A program made the translations under genes and the position numbers. Shown here in pieces: positions 36,467 through 44,285 of a stretch of DNA of 64,000 nucleotides. The notes under the pieces were generated by a model. That model did no database searches and was not told the DNA's origin. It worked only from the letters and a program-made list of their open reading frames with translations. Position 1 is the first letter of the stretch, and every line of letters starts with the position of its first letter. This DNA is from Stutzerimonas sp. S1 (GTDB lineage: Bacteria; Pseudomonadota; Gammaproteobacteria; Pseudomonadales; Pseudomonadaceae), in the NCBI RefSeq assembly GCF_025966695.1, contig NZ_JAOEIY010000008.1, positions 143,254 to 207,253 of the forward strand, read 5' to 3'.

Positions 36467-38220
36467 TGGTACACCTCTCCCTGTGTGCTCTGTACGCGCA
36501 GCTCGTGATACGAGTTGAGGCTGGCGTAGAGGGCGAAGAATTCGTTGAGCACCGAGGCGAAGAGGAACAGATCGCCCTCACCGATGAAGCCGTCCTGGTT
36601 CATGGTCAGTTCGGTACGTACGCCACGCACCGGCAGCCCGCGATGCAGGCGATCGACGTGCTGGTGGGCGATGTGAGTCAGGCCGCCGAGGCGCCGCCGG
36701 CTGACGTTCTCGGCGTGCTTGTCGTAATAACGTGGTAGGTCGTAGGTCTCGAGGATCACCTTGAGCGCCTCGACGTTGGCCAATGACAGGTAGTTCAGCG
36801 ACATGTTGCTGATCAGTTTCCACAGATAGTCGCGCTGCAGCGGCGGCGCGTAGCTCGGGGTGACCGCCGAGATATTGCGGAAGCTGAGGAACTCCGGGGT
36901 GTCTTCGCTGGGCTTGCAGATGTCGCCGAGCTTCAGTTGGCGCGGCAGGTTCTGGTTGGTGCAGGTCAGCTCGATGGACAGCGTCTCGTGCTGGTCGAGG
37001 TTGCGCAGTCCGAAGCTGAGCCAGGTTTCCTGTCCTTCTCCGAGCAGCGAAGGTTGCTGGCGCACGCTGTAGTGCGGCCGCGCCACTGGCACATCGAAGC
37101 TGGCGTCATGCTCGAAGGACTCGAACGGTACGTATTCTTCGTAGCCCATGCCGCCGGGTTTCCAGCCGGTCACCCGATCCACCGAGAACACGCCGCATTG
37201 TTGCGTATCGTACTCGGCTGGCAGCAGCAGGTACTGGTCCTGCTTGCCGTCCAGGCGGATCGGGATGGCATCGTGCGGGAACAGGTTGACCACCGGCGTG
37301 CAGTACAGGCGCACGTTGTCCAGCGTCGGACGTATGCGCTGCACGCCGGCCTTGCGAATGTCGAAGCGCAGCTCCAGGCCGCGGGCCTGCTTGAGCAAAT
37401 CTTCGGGGATGCGCTGAATGATCTCCAGGCCCTTGAGGTCGACGAAGAGAAACTTGTCCGGGAAGGCGAAATATTCCTGCAGGTAGCGATAACCGCGGAA
37501 TGTATTGAGCGGGTAGGGGATCAGCGCCTCATCCTCGGCGAATCCCACCGGTTCGACCTGCTTGGCGTTGAGCTGCAAGGGCGTCAGCGGTCGGCCATCC
37601 GTACCGGTCAGCGGATGACCCTGCGCGTCCAGCGGCACCAGCTCGATGCCGCCCAGATGCCGCAACAGGCTCAGGTAGAGCAGCTGGCTGATATAGGGCT
37701 CGCCTGCCAGGTGCAGGCGCAGATGGTTGAGACCGATCTCGCAGAGATGGCCATCGGCGCTCATCTGCAAGCGCAAGCTGAGCAGCGCCCCGGTGCCCTT
37801 GACCGAATACTCCAGCGCCTGCAACGCCAGCGGCAGCACCTCGGTGGCGTAGGCGGTACGAAAGCAGCAACTCACGCCCTGCACCGGATTGGATTCCACC
37901 GGCGTATTGCGCGGCACCGTTAGCGCCGGGCCGGGTCGCTTCAGCGGATCGAACTGCAGCATGCTGAAGGCCGGCAGCGGGCGCATGTAGTTCGGCCACA
38001 ACAGATGCATCAGCGAGTGGGTCAGCTCCGGCAGCTCGTCATCGAGCTTCTGCCGCAGCCGCCCGGTGAGAAAGGCGAACCCTTCGAGCAGCCGCTCGAC
38101 ATCCGGATCGCGCCCGGCCTGCCCGAGGAATGGCGCCAGCGCCGGGCTGCGCTCGGCGAAGCGCTTGCCCAGCTGGCGCAGGGCGGTGAGCTCGCTCTGG
38201 TAGTAATGGTTGAAAGACAT
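36430..38220 (-). CDS. tssF: T6SS baseplate protein TssF
   Basis: 596 residues beginning MSFNHYYQSELTALRQLGKRFAERSPALAPFLG, the typical TssF start, with RLLEGFAFLTGRLRQKLDDELPELTHSLMHLLWPNYMRPLP following. Length is normal. The C-terminal VYQWTPRMGQQPLL overlaps tssG. It lies 55 bases downstream of the three lipoprotein genes that, with the lipase, interrupt the usual tssE-tssF junction. Confidence 0.95.
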   Translation of the reverse strand: MSFNHYYQSELTALRQLGKRFAERSPALAPFLGQAGRDPDVERLLEGFAFLTGRLRQKLDDELPELTHSLMHLLWPNYMRPLPAFSMLQFDPLKRPGPALTVPRNTPVESNPVQGVSCCFRTAYATEVLPLALQALEYSVKGTGALLSLRLQMSADGHLCEIGLNHLRLHLAGEPYISQLLYLSLLRHLGGIELVPLDAQGHPLTGTDGRPLTPLQLNAKQVEPVGFAEDEALIPYPLNTFRGYRYLQEYFAFPDKFLFVDLKGLEIIQRIPEDLLKQARGLELRFDIRKAGVQRIRPTLDNVRLYCTPVVNLFPHDAIPIRLDGKQDQYLLLPAEYDTQQCGVFSVDRVTGWKPGGMGYEEYVPFESFEHDASFDVPVARPHYSVRQQPSLLGEGQETWLSFGLRNLDQHETLSIELTCTNQNLPRQLKLGDICKPSEDTPEFLSFRNISAVTPSYAPPLQRDYLWKLISNMSLNYLSLANVEALKVILETYDLPRYYDKHAENVSRRRLGGLTHIAHQHVDRLHRGLPVRGVRTELTMNQDGFIGEGDLFLFASVLNEFFALYASLNSYHELRVQSTQGEVYQWTPRMGQQPLL

Positions 38221-38275
38221 GTCTAACGATTCATCCTTGTCGTTTCGTGTCCGGCGCGCTTGCGCGGCGGGGCTT

Positions 38276-38638
38276 CTAGCGTCGGCGATAGCATCCCGTG
38301 GAGGTGTCCATGTTCACGAGCAGGCAGTTGCCGTGTGGCTTCAGCCTCATCCCGTCGAAAAAGGCCCTCGGCCCGCGTTCGCGCAACTCGATCTGCCCGT
38401 CCACCATTGCCCAGTGCCCTCGACCCTGGATGTCGAGGCTGCCGTAGTAGAGCACCGCCTCGAACGTGCCCTGTTCCTGGAGCAGCAGCTGTGAGCCCAT
38501 TTCCATCACACCGATCAGTTCGTAACGCCCGGCCAGTTCTCGCGGCGGCGGGGAAGTGTTGGTGCAGGCGGCCAATATCAGCGCGAGGGCGGCGAGCGCC
38601 AGGCGGGCGCAGCGTGAGGAGGGTTTACCACGAGCCAT
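38276..38638 (-). CDS. Small lipoprotein, third gene of the lipase immunity cluster
   Basis: 120 residues from ATG 38638: a basic N-terminus, hydrophobic stretch and lipobox ILAAC (Cys at about 25), then a small beta-rich domain (GRYELIGVMEMGSQLLLQ, GHWAMVDGQIELRERGPRAF). I do not recognise the family, and it does not match the two DUF2931 proteins before it. Its start overlaps the preceding gene by 14 bases in another frame. Position suggests a third outer-membrane or periplasmic protective protein, but this is inference. Confidence 0.7.
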   Translation of the reverse strand: MARGKPSSRCARLALAALALILAACTNTSPPPRELAGRYELIGVMEMGSQLLLQEQGTFEAVLYYGSLDIQGRGHWAMVDGQIELRERGPRAFFDGMRLKPHGNCLLVNMDTSTGCYRRR

Positions 38639-39269
38639 AGGGCACCCCGTGTTGCTCGATATAGGCCTTGGCCTCATCCGAGAGGAAGTAATAGTGCCCA
38701 TCGGACTTGCCGCCGTATGGTCCGACCTTGCTGATAGCCGCCTCGAAGCGGCCGATTTCGATGGAGTCCAGGCAGGGGCCGCCGACCCAGGCCTTGGCGA
38801 TACCGCCGGGGGCCAGGCCGATGGTGATGACCTTGCGATACATGCCCTCGACGATGCGCTTTTCTCCAAGACAGTAAGGAGCATGTGGCTTGAGCATTTC
38901 CTCGCGCACCCATTTGGGAATATTGATGCGTACGTTGTAGGTCTGCGGCTCGACCAGCGATTGCCAGCGCACGAAGATGATTTCCGGCAGGTCGATACCG
39001 GGCAGGTTCTTGCCCTTGCCTCCGGATACTCGATCAGGCCAGCCGGAGGAGCTGCCGGTATAGGAAACGATACCGCTATAGACTTCGCTGTAGGCCAGCC
39101 CACGGCGATCGATCACGTCCACGCTTTCGACCCAGACCTCCATATGTTCGGGAGCGCCAAGTCCGACGAACCAGGCACGATAGGGCAGTCCGGGCTGGCC
39201 CTGGCTGGTGGCACAGCCGCCGAGTAGAAGCAGGGCGCAGGCGAGGAGGAAGGTTTTACCAGGAGCCAT
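38625..39269 (-). CDS. DUF2931-family lipoprotein, copy 2 (putative Tle immunity protein)
   Basis: 214 residues from ATG 39269. The lipobox is LLGGC (Cys at about 19), followed by VGLGAPEHMEVWVESVDVID, LPEIIFVRWQSLVEPQTYNV and KAWVGGPCL, as in DUF2931 proteins found beside T6SS lipases. It is a close paralogue of the gene just upstream. The last codons of that gene overlap the start of this one by 14 bases in a different frame. Tli-type lipoproteins protect the periplasmic face against phospholipase effectors. Confidence 0.82.
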   Translation of the reverse strand: MAPGKTFLLACALLLLGGCATSQGQPGLPYRAWFVGLGAPEHMEVWVESVDVIDRRGLAYSEVYSGIVSYTGSSSGWPDRVSGGKGKNLPGIDLPEIIFVRWQSLVEPQTYNVRINIPKWVREEMLKPHAPYCLGEKRIVEGMYRKVITIGLAPGGIAKAWVGGPCLDSIEIGRFEAAISKVGPYGGKSDGHYYFLSDEAKAYIEQHGVPYGSW

Positions 39270-39880
39270 AGGGCACCCCGTGTTGCTCGATATAGGCCTT
39301 GGCTTTGTCGGAAAGCGGACGATGTTCTCCGTTGGATTTCCCGCCGTATGGTCCGACCTTGCTGATAGCCGCTTCGAAGCGACCGATTTCAATGGGCTCC
39401 AGGCAGGGGCCGCCGACCCAGGCCTTGGCGATACCGCCGGGTGCCAGACCGATGGTGATGTCGTGTCGGTACAAACCGTCGATCACCCGCTTGTCCGCCT
39501 GGCAATAGGAGGAATGCTGCTCGAGCATTTCTTCGCGTACCCATTCTGGGATGTTGATACGCACGTTGTAGGTCTGCGGCTCGACCAGCGATTGCCAGCG
39601 TACGAAGATGATTTCAGGCAGGTCGATGCCCGGCAGGTTCTTGCCGGCGCCGCTACCTACGCGCTTTGGCCACCCTCGTGGATTGCCGCTGTTGTTGGAG
39701 GGGGACTGGATTGCCACGATGCCGCTATGCACTTGTTCATAGGCCAGTCCTCGGCGGTCGATCACGTCCACGCTTTCCACCCAGACTTCCATATAGTTGG
39801 GCGCCAGCAGCCCAACGTACCAGGCATTAAATGGCAGCTTTGGCTGACTCTGGCTGGTGGCACAGCCGCCGAGCAGGAAT
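38628..39880 (-). repeat. Tandem duplication of a DUF2931 lipoprotein gene
   Basis: Two direct copies of about 630 bases each (roughly 38628-39257 and 39258-39880). The nucleotide match is near-exact at the 3' ends (the stretch coding for AYIEQHGVPYGSW and its overlap) and in the middle (coding LPEIIFVRWQSLVEPQTYNVRI), while the signal-peptide-proximal and 70-90 residue regions differ, including a short insertion in copy 1 (QSPSNNSGNPR). This indicates duplication followed by divergence. Confidence 0.85.
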
Positions 39881-39909
39881 AGTGCGCATGCAAGCAGGAA
39901 GGTTCTCAT
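39256..39909 (-). CDS. DUF2931-family lipoprotein, copy 1 (putative Tle immunity protein)
   Basis: 217 residues starting MRTFLLACALFLLGGC, a clear lipobox with Cys at about 16. The body is the same DUF2931 fold as copy 2 with most residues shared, but with a longer loop at about residues 67-80. The start overlaps the end of the PAAR-lipase gene by four bases, so effector and immunity are co-translated. Confidence 0.85.
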   Translation of the reverse strand: MRTFLLACALFLLGGCATSQSQPKLPFNAWYVGLLAPNYMEVWVESVDVIDRRGLAYEQVHSGIVAIQSPSNNSGNPRGWPKRVGSGAGKNLPGIDLPEIIFVRWQSLVEPQTYNVRINIPEWVREEMLEQHSSYCQADKRVIDGLYRHDITIGLAPGGIAKAWVGGPCLEPIEIGRFEAAISKVGPYGGKSNGEHRPLSDKAKAYIEQHGVPYGSW

Positions 39910-41834
39910 TCGGGGTAACCCTGTTGCGGCTTGTTGTTATAGGTCAGGCGGACGTTGGGGGCTGGCTTGCTGATCAGCAGGCCACTGCTGGGCGTCCAGT
40001 GAGCTGAGAGGTGGATATAGCGTGACCAGAGCAGGCGCTCGTCCTCTTCGTCCAGGCCGTATCGGCTCCCTTGGGCATAGGCCAACAGGTGACTGGCAGT
40101 CTTTTGAAGCTCAGCGGGTATTGCGGTTGTGCTTTCCTGTTCGTCGATAAAGTCGAACGGAACGCCGTATTGCACAGCCAGCTCTCGCATTACTCTCAGA
40201 TAGATAAGCGACAATTCGCCACGAACCTGCCGTTTGATGGGCAGCAGGCCGTAGACCACGTCCTCCGGCGGCCGCTTGAAGCCGCGCTCGTGAAAGACAG
40301 GTTTACGACTGGGCCAGACCTTGGGTTCCTTCAGCGCTTCGTCAGGCAGGCCGAGGGCCTTCCATTGGTGATATTGCCGCCAGGTCTCGCGCGAGGCATG
40401 GGTCTGTTCGGGTGGCGTATTGGCCGGCACTGTGGAGCTGAGCGGACGACTCAGCAGCAGGCGCTCGAGCATTAGGGGGCGGTAGCCGCCGCCAATATCC
40501 GAGTGCGCGCCGGGCAGGCAGATTTCCTGGTGATCCGGGGCGACCCTGTTGAGGGCGAAGTTCCAGCGCTTCTCGTCGCGGGCGGTCAGTTGCAGCACCT
40601 TGCGCGCGCAGCCGGGCGGCAGATAAAGGTTGATGCCGGGGTTGAGGTGGTTGGCTGGTTCATAGTCGCCGTTCAGCGGGTCGATCACGGCAGCCACGGT
40701 ATCGAACAGGCCGATAAAGTTGATACGGGCATGGGCAGCCCAGTCGAAGTTGTCGACCAAGCCGAACTGGCCGGGTTGCAGGGGGCCTGCCAGTACGCCG
40801 CCGCCGGGCTTGAGCAGTTCGTTGGCGAAATGCCGGGCCGCCGCTGCACCGCGGCTGAAACCGAAGATATCGAACTCCAGAGTGTCGATTTGCAGGTCGG
40901 GGGTGTTTTCCAACAAGCGGCGCAGTTGCTTGACGATTTCATCGGGGCTCTTTCTCACTCGCGCCTGTATTCCGGTGTCGCCCCGCCCGGTGATCTGCCC
41001 ATAAAGCGAGTCGGCTTCGCCACTGCTGGTGCCGATACCTTCCATATAGATACGGACAACAGCGGATTCGGCATTGGTTGCTAGAGGTTGGTCGGTATCG
41101 TCCCGATACAACCCATACAACCGTGCCACATTGCTTGGCGCATTGCCGTAGCTGCCGTCGGGAGCCTGCGTGAAATAGCCGTCACCGTTGCTGCCGCTGA
41201 AACCATGGCTTTGGCAGTACTCGATGACTTCCTGCAGGGTGCGCTCGCCCACCAACTGCAGATCGTCCTGGCGACATTGCTCGGTGACGGCGGCGTTGGC
41301 CAGGTTGTTGCCGGTGCCGTCGAAGAACACGCCGATTCGCAGGGTGATGCCCTGGCGCGCCTGTTGCTGCGGCTGCTCGACCAGCTCCTCTTCCTCATCT
41401 TCTTCTTCCAGGCCCAACGGCGCGAGGTCCCCCGGCTCTTCCTGCCAGGCGCGGGCTATCGGTTCAGATGAGCGAAAGGCCTCGGCGGCAGCGGCCGCCG
41501 CAGTAACTGCCTTGGCAATTCCAAGGGCAGCGGGGGCAAGGAAGGGGGCCGCGTTGTGGCTGCTGCCGATGACCACGGTCCCCGAACCCGCGGTCACGGT
41601 ATTGCCATGACTCCCCACACTGCCCACCACCGCAGCCGGTTTGCCGTCGATCAGCACATTGGGAATCACTGCGCTGGCCATCGCGCCGCCGCAGGCGGAG
41701 GCGTCGCCTTGGCGCGCGGCCGGCAAGCCGTCGAACAGCACGTCGGGTGAGCCGACGGCGATGGGGTTGGTGCCATGGCCTGTCTTCGGACAAGCAGTGG
41801 GGTCGCCGAGGCGGGCTGCGGGTTTGCCGGACAT
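39906..41834 (-). CDS. PAAR-tipped Tle1-type phospholipase effector (DUF2235)
   Basis: 642 residues. Residues 1-95 form a PAAR domain (AARLGDPTACP, GSPDVLFDGLPAARQGD, VLIDGKPAAVVGS, GTVVIGS). An Ala-rich, then strongly acidic linker (LGLEEEDEEEELVEQ) leads to the DUF2235/Tle1 hydrolase: GVFFDGTGNN at 168-177, the nucleophile motif GFSRGA with Ser327, and FIGLFDTVAAV. The family hydrolyses membrane phospholipids in the target periplasm. The PAAR tip caps a VgrG, so this effector rides on the spike. It sits inside the core operon between tssE and tssF, with lipoprotein immunity genes directly downstream. Confidence 0.93.
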   Translation of the reverse strand: MSGKPAARLGDPTACPKTGHGTNPIAVGSPDVLFDGLPAARQGDASACGGAMASAVIPNVLIDGKPAAVVGSVGSHGNTVTAGSGTVVIGSSHNAAPFLAPAALGIAKAVTAAAAAAEAFRSSEPIARAWQEEPGDLAPLGLEEEDEEEELVEQPQQQARQGITLRIGVFFDGTGNNLANAAVTEQCRQDDLQLVGERTLQEVIEYCQSHGFSGSNGDGYFTQAPDGSYGNAPSNVARLYGLYRDDTDQPLATNAESAVVRIYMEGIGTSSGEADSLYGQITGRGDTGIQARVRKSPDEIVKQLRRLLENTPDLQIDTLEFDIFGFSRGAAAARHFANELLKPGGGVLAGPLQPGQFGLVDNFDWAAHARINFIGLFDTVAAVIDPLNGDYEPANHLNPGINLYLPPGCARKVLQLTARDEKRWNFALNRVAPDHQEICLPGAHSDIGGGYRPLMLERLLLSRPLSSTVPANTPPEQTHASRETWRQYHQWKALGLPDEALKEPKVWPSRKPVFHERGFKRPPEDVVYGLLPIKRQVRGELSLIYLRVMRELAVQYGVPFDFIDEQESTTAIPAELQKTASHLLAYAQGSRYGLDEEDERLLWSRYIHLSAHWTPSSGLLISKPAPNVRLTYNNKPQQGYPE

Positions 41835-41845
41835 CCGTTGTCTCC

Positions 41846-42253
41846 TTACTGGACCTTGACCTGTCCGCTGCCATCCAGGCTGGCGGAGAAGCTGACCTGA
41901 CGTTTTAGACGATCTACTTCGAGCAGGCCTTCGATGGTGAAGGCGAGGGTCAATGGATCGTGGGTGCGCGGCAGCGACAGCACGCGAACCTGGGTCAGCC
42001 TGGGTTCGTACGCTTCGATGAAGCGTTCGATAGCGATACGCGCCTGCTGCAGCGAGTCGTGCAGCGACAGGCGCATATCGTTGAGATCGGGCAACCCGTA
42101 GTCGGGCAGCGTTTGCACGCTGCCCGCTCGGGTGCTGAGCATCTTGGCCAGATGGGCAGCCACCGAGGCCATCGCCGCGACTTCGCGGCTCCAGCCGGAA
42201 CGTCGCGCGGCGTCACCGCCGAGGCGTTCGAAGAGGCTGCCGTATCCGTTCAA
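41846..42253 (-). CDS. tssE: T6SS baseplate protein TssE (gp25-like)
   Basis: 135 residues from a TTG start at 42253. It is preceded by GGAG eight bases upstream and lies five bases after the tssC stop; no ATG gives the right N-terminus, and longer frames run into tssC. The gp25-like core is visible (SLFERLGG, VQTLPDYGLPDLNDM, then IERFIEAYEPRL and FTIEGLLEV). TssE is the baseplate component that nucleates sheath assembly. Confidence 0.92.
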   Translation of the reverse strand: MNGYGSLFERLGGDAARRSGWSREVAAMASVAAHLAKMLSTRAGSVQTLPDYGLPDLNDMRLSLHDSLQQARIAIERFIEAYEPRLTQVRVLSLPRTHDPLTLAFTIEGLLEVDRLKRQVSFSASLDGSGQVKVQ

Positions 42254-42257
42254 GTGC

Positions 42258-43736
42258 TTACTCCTTGTCCAGCTTGCCGACCAGCGACAGGGTGAAATCC
42301 GCGCCCATGTACTTGAAGTGCGGACGCACGCTGAGGCTGACGCGATACCAGCCCGGCTCGCCCTCGACATCGCTGACGTTGACCTGAGCTGCACGCAGCG
42401 GACGGCGGCTGCGTACTTCGGAGCTCGGGTTCTCCTGGTCGGCGACGAACTGGCGAATCCACTTGTTCAGTTCCAGCTCGAGATCGGTGCGCTCCTTCCA
42501 GGCACCGATCTGCTCGCGCTGCAGCACCTTCAGGTAGTGCGCCAGGCGGTTGACGATGAACAGGTAGGGCAGCTGGGTGCCGAGCTTGTAGTTCAGCTCG
42601 GCGGTCTTGCCTTCCTCGCTGTTGCCGAAAAACTTCGGCTTCTGCGCCGAGTTGGCGGAGAAGAATGCGGCGTTGTCGCTGCCCTTGCGCATGGTCAGGG
42701 CGATGAAGCCTTCTTCGGCCAGCTCGTACTCGCGACGGTCGGAAACCAGCACCTCAGTCGGGATCTTGGTCTCGATCTCGCCCATGCTCTCGAAGTGGTG
42801 CAGCGGCAGGTCTTCCACTGCTCCACCGCTCTGTGGGCCGATGATGTTCGGGCACCAGCGGAACTTGGCGAAGCTGTCGGTCAGGCGGCTGGCGAAGGTG
42901 TAGGCGGTGTTGCCCCACAGGTAGTGCTCGTGGCTGCCGGCGACGTTTTCCTTGTAGACGAAGCTTTTTACCGGATTGTCTTCCGGGTCGTAGGGATTGC
43001 GCAGCAGGAAGCGCGGCACGGTCAGGCCGACGTAGCGGGCATCTTCCTGTTCGCGGAAGCTCTGCCACTTGGTGAACTGCGGGCCTTCGAAGTGATCCTT
43101 GAGGTCCTTCAGGTCCGGCAGGCCGGTGAAGCTTTCCAGACCGAAGAATTTCGGGCCGGCAGCGGCGATGAAGGGCGCGTGGGACATGCTGGCGACGCTG
43201 GCGACGTACTGCATGGTCTTCACGTCGGGCGCGCTGGGGTCGAAGAAATAGTTGGCGATCAGTGCACCGACCGGCTGGCCACCGAACTGGCCGTACTCAG
43301 CGGTGTAGATGTGCTTGTACAGGCCCGACTGGACAATCTCCGGGCTGTCCTCGAAGTCGTCGAGCAGGTCCTGCTTGGAGGCGTTGAGCAGCTCGAGCTT
43401 GATGTTCTCGCGGAAGTTGGTGCGATCGACCAGCAGCTTGAGGCCGCGCCAGGAGGACTCTAGGGCCTGGAACTGCGGGTGGTGAAGGATCTCGTCCATC
43501 TGCTGGCTGAGCTTGGCGTCGATCTCCGCGATCATGCGGTCGACCATGGCCTTCTTCACCGGCTCGTTTTCGTTTTGCGGCTTGAGCAGTTCTTCGATAA
43601 AGGCCGAGACGCCGCGCTTGGCGATGTCGTAGGCCTCGTCGTCCGGTGTCAGGCGGGTTTCGGCGATGATGCGGTCGAGGATGCCGCCTTCGGCGAGGTG
43701 GTTGCCGTGCTCGACGGCGGCTGCGCTAGTGGTCAT
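42258..43736 (-). CDS. tssC: T6SS sheath large subunit TssC (VipB)
   Basis: 492 residues. Typical TssC blocks: LDRIIAETRL, FQALESSWRGLKLLVDRTNFRENIKLELLN, YGQFGGQPVGALIANYFFD, and the C-terminal PGWYRVSLSVRPHFKYMGADFTLSLVGKL. With TssB it forms the contractile sheath. It starts 26 bases after tssB and is followed by tssE. Confidence 0.97.
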   Translation of the reverse strand: MTTSAAAVEHGNHLAEGGILDRIIAETRLTPDDEAYDIAKRGVSAFIEELLKPQNENEPVKKAMVDRMIAEIDAKLSQQMDEILHHPQFQALESSWRGLKLLVDRTNFRENIKLELLNASKQDLLDDFEDSPEIVQSGLYKHIYTAEYGQFGGQPVGALIANYFFDPSAPDVKTMQYVASVASMSHAPFIAAAGPKFFGLESFTGLPDLKDLKDHFEGPQFTKWQSFREQEDARYVGLTVPRFLLRNPYDPEDNPVKSFVYKENVAGSHEHYLWGNTAYTFASRLTDSFAKFRWCPNIIGPQSGGAVEDLPLHHFESMGEIETKIPTEVLVSDRREYELAEEGFIALTMRKGSDNAAFFSANSAQKPKFFGNSEEGKTAELNYKLGTQLPYLFIVNRLAHYLKVLQREQIGAWKERTDLELELNKWIRQFVADQENPSSEVRSRRPLRAAQVNVSDVEGEPGWYRVSLSVRPHFKYMGADFTLSLVGKLDKE

Positions 43737-43762
43737 GTAGATGTGCTTCCTTGTCGGTGATA

Positions 43763-44269
43763 TCAGGCGTCCAGCTTCTCTTTGGCCGCCAGGCCCAGTT
43801 CGCCGAGTACGCGGTCACGCGAATCGTCATCGGCGAGTACGCTTTCGATGGCCTTGCGGAAGGCCGGGGCATTGCCCAGCGGGCCTTTCAGGGCGACCAG
43901 GGCGTCGCGCAGTTCCATCAGCTTCTTCAGCTCCGGGACCTGCTCGACCAGATTGGCCGGGTTGAAATCCTTCATCGAATTGATGCGCAGCTGCACGGCC
44001 AGCTCGTCATCGGTCTGCTCGTCCTGCAGACGGTTCGGCACGCCGAAGGTCAGGTTCAGTTCCTGCTTGGCCAGGACCTCGTCGAAGCTGTTCTTGTCGA
44101 TGGCGATGGGCTTGCGGTCTTCGATCTTGCGGTCGTCGGCGCGCTGGGTGAAATCGCCCAGCACCATCAGCTTGAGGGGCAGCTCGACCTCTTCCTGAGC
44201 GTTGCCGGTGGCCGGCTTGAACGTGACGTTGATGCGTTCCTTGGGTGCAACCGAGCCTTCTTTGGCCAT
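43763..44269 (-). CDS. tssB: T6SS sheath small subunit TssB (VipA)
   Basis: 168 residues from ATG 44269 with AGGAG eight bases upstream; a longer in-frame version would begin inside tssA. The start MAKEGSVAPKERINVTFKPA and the blocks VELPLKLMVLGDFT and LRINSMKDFNPANLVEQVPEL identify the family. It is the TssC partner in the contractile sheath. Confidence 0.97.
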   Translation of the reverse strand: MAKEGSVAPKERINVTFKPATGNAQEEVELPLKLMVLGDFTQRADDRKIEDRKPIAIDKNSFDEVLAKQELNLTFGVPNRLQDEQTDDELAVQLRINSMKDFNPANLVEQVPELKKLMELRDALVALKGPLGNAPAFRKAIESVLADDDSRDRVLGELGLAAKEKLDA

Positions 44270-44285
44270 GGTGTTCTCCTTTGCG

